Origin: Acholeplasma hippikon
GTDB lineage: Bacteria; Bacillota_I; Bacilli_A; Acholeplasmatales; Acholeplasmataceae
Length of the DNA: 64,000 bases
NCBI RefSeq assembly: GCF_900660755.1
Contig: NZ_LR215050.1
Coordinates: forward strand, 806,001 to 870,000
Direction: 5' to 3'
Positions within the stretch are counted from its first letter, which is position 1, and every line of letters begins with the position of its first letter. The position numbers and the translations under genes are program-made. The notes beneath the pieces were generated by a model. That model was given only the letters and a program-made list of their open reading frames with translations, ran no database searches and had not been told where the DNA came from. This document shows positions 63,340 to 64,000 of the stretch, one piece after another.

Positions 63340-64000
63340 CTATAAGTTTTGACTTCTTAATTGACCACAAGCCGCATTAATATCATGACCTTGTTCACGA
63401 CGTAATGTTGCAGTGATTCTATTATCTTTTAATATTTGATAGAACTTTTCTCTTCTTTCAAGTGAAGAACGTTCGTATGGTGCTTCTTTAACCTTGTTAT
63501 AAGGGATTAAGTTCACATAAACATTCATACCCTTTAATAACTTAGCTAATTCCTTAGCAGTTTCTTCACTATCATTTAACTCTTGAATCATAATGTATTC
63601 AATCGTTACACGGCGATTAGTCACATTGATATAGTACTTAATTGCTTCCATCACTTGTTCAATATTAAAACGTTCATTAATCTTCATTAATTTAGAACGA
63701 ATTTCATTGTTTGGTGCATGTAATGAAATTGCTAAGTTCACTTGCATACCTAAATGTGCAAATTCTTTAATTTTAGGAACTAAACCAGATGTTGAAACTG
63801 TAATATGTCTAGCGCCAATCGCTAATCCTTTAGGATGGTTAACAATTTGTAAGAACTTCACCAAGTTCTTATAGTTATCAAACGGTTCACCAATACCCAT
63901 CACAACGATTGATGAGATTCTTACACCTGAGTCTTTTTCTGTTTTAATAATTTGGGCAACAATTTCACCCGCTGATAAGTCTCTATGTTTCTTTAAGATA
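63340..64000 (-). CDS. rlmN: 23S rRNA (adenine-2503-C2)-methyltransferase, 3' part
   Basis: Radical-SAM enzyme; only the C-terminal about 220 residues are in the window and the frame runs off the edge at 64000. The visible part begins in SAGEIVAQI and continues through [52 protein letters not shown] and [23 protein letters not shown] to [19 protein letters not shown]-like C-terminal sequence, where the Cys in CGQL carries the methyl group. The CxxxCxxC motif lies outside the window. The ATG at 63903 is internal, not the start. Confidence 0.95.
   Translation of the reverse strand, partial: ILKKHRDLSAGEIVAQIIKTEKDSGVRISSIVVMGIGEPFDNYKNLVKFLQIVNHPKGLAIGARHITVSTSGLVPKIKEFAHLGMQVNLAISLHAPNNEIRSKLMKINERFNIEQVMEAIKYYINVTNRRVTIEYIMIQELNDSEETAKELAKLLKGMNVYVNLIPYNKVKEAPYERSSLERREKFYQILKDNRITATLRREQGHDINAACGQLRSQNL

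Overview
The window is AT-rich, densely packed and almost entirely coded on the minus strand. TGA is used as a stop: the GH4 gene ending at 45509 and the beta-propeller gene ending at 26588 both stop at TGA inside ATGA overlaps, and every Trp codon I checked is TGG. Together with the gene set (a PotABCD operon whose PotA has an insertion, an AT-rich coding style, lipoproteins and surface proteins with a C-terminal membrane anchor) this suggests an Acholeplasma-like mollicute or close relative (Acholeplasmatales/Izemoplasma) rather than a UGA-Trp Mycoplasma. That assignment is inference; a low-GC walled Firmicute is not excluded by the window alone.

Region 1 (1-13.6 kb) is housekeeping and transport: a broken GGDEF gene cut by the window edge, a BaiN/HI0933-type flavoprotein, a polar amino-acid ABC importer behind a T-box leader with two terminator modules, the potABCD polyamine importer, a PgpA/YutG-like phosphatase, an alpha/beta hydrolase carrying a 222-bp in-frame duplication, a glycerophosphodiesterase, a DUF402 protein, an azoreductase and a well-delimited 26-codon basic peptide gene.

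Region 2 (13.7-52.6 kb) is the centre of the window: about 39 kb of genes that together read as a pathway for harvesting peptidoglycan (amino-sugar) glycan. Outside the cell: a lipoprotein amidase_2, a surface protein with two GHL10/DigH-like glycosidase domains, a membrane-anchored DUF5696 putative glycosidase, other surface proteins and a secreted phosphodiester glycosidase. Uptake: two extracellular solute-binding proteins and two CUT1 permease pairs, with no ATPase in the cluster. Inside: a GHL10 protein without signal peptide, NamZ exo-muramidase, NagZ hexosaminidase, a GH4 enzyme, AnmK, a MurK-like kinase, MurQ etherase, a GNAT, NagB, a ROK-family kinase, and an FAD D-lactate/glycolate-type oxidase that could burn the D-lactate released by MurQ. 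An RpiR/MurR-type regulator sits among them. Seventeen genes from 34573 down to 13706 are nearly contiguous (several 1-14 nt overlaps) between one promoter region and one terminator. cre-like boxes lie before four transcription units and a 20-bp perfect palindrome lies before anmK. If the organism lacks a wall, this is not recycling of its own wall but use of foreign wall material, which is the most interesting inference here.

Region 3 (52.7-58.7 kb) is a mixture: fused L-serine dehydratase, small membrane and GNAT genes, then an accessory scar zone holding a G/C homopolymer, a three-copy 18-bp iteron array with exact 32-bp period, a frameshifted zinc-ribbon gene, a plus-strand nucleotidyltransferase, an hsp20 that has lost its native 5' end, and a 3' fragment of a possible serine recombinase abutting it.

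Region 4 (58.7-64 kb) is conserved core: tRNA-Leu(GAG), a DAK2/YloV-FakA-like protein, divergent rpmB (L28), thiamine pyrophosphokinase, rpe, rsgA and the 3' part of rlmN.
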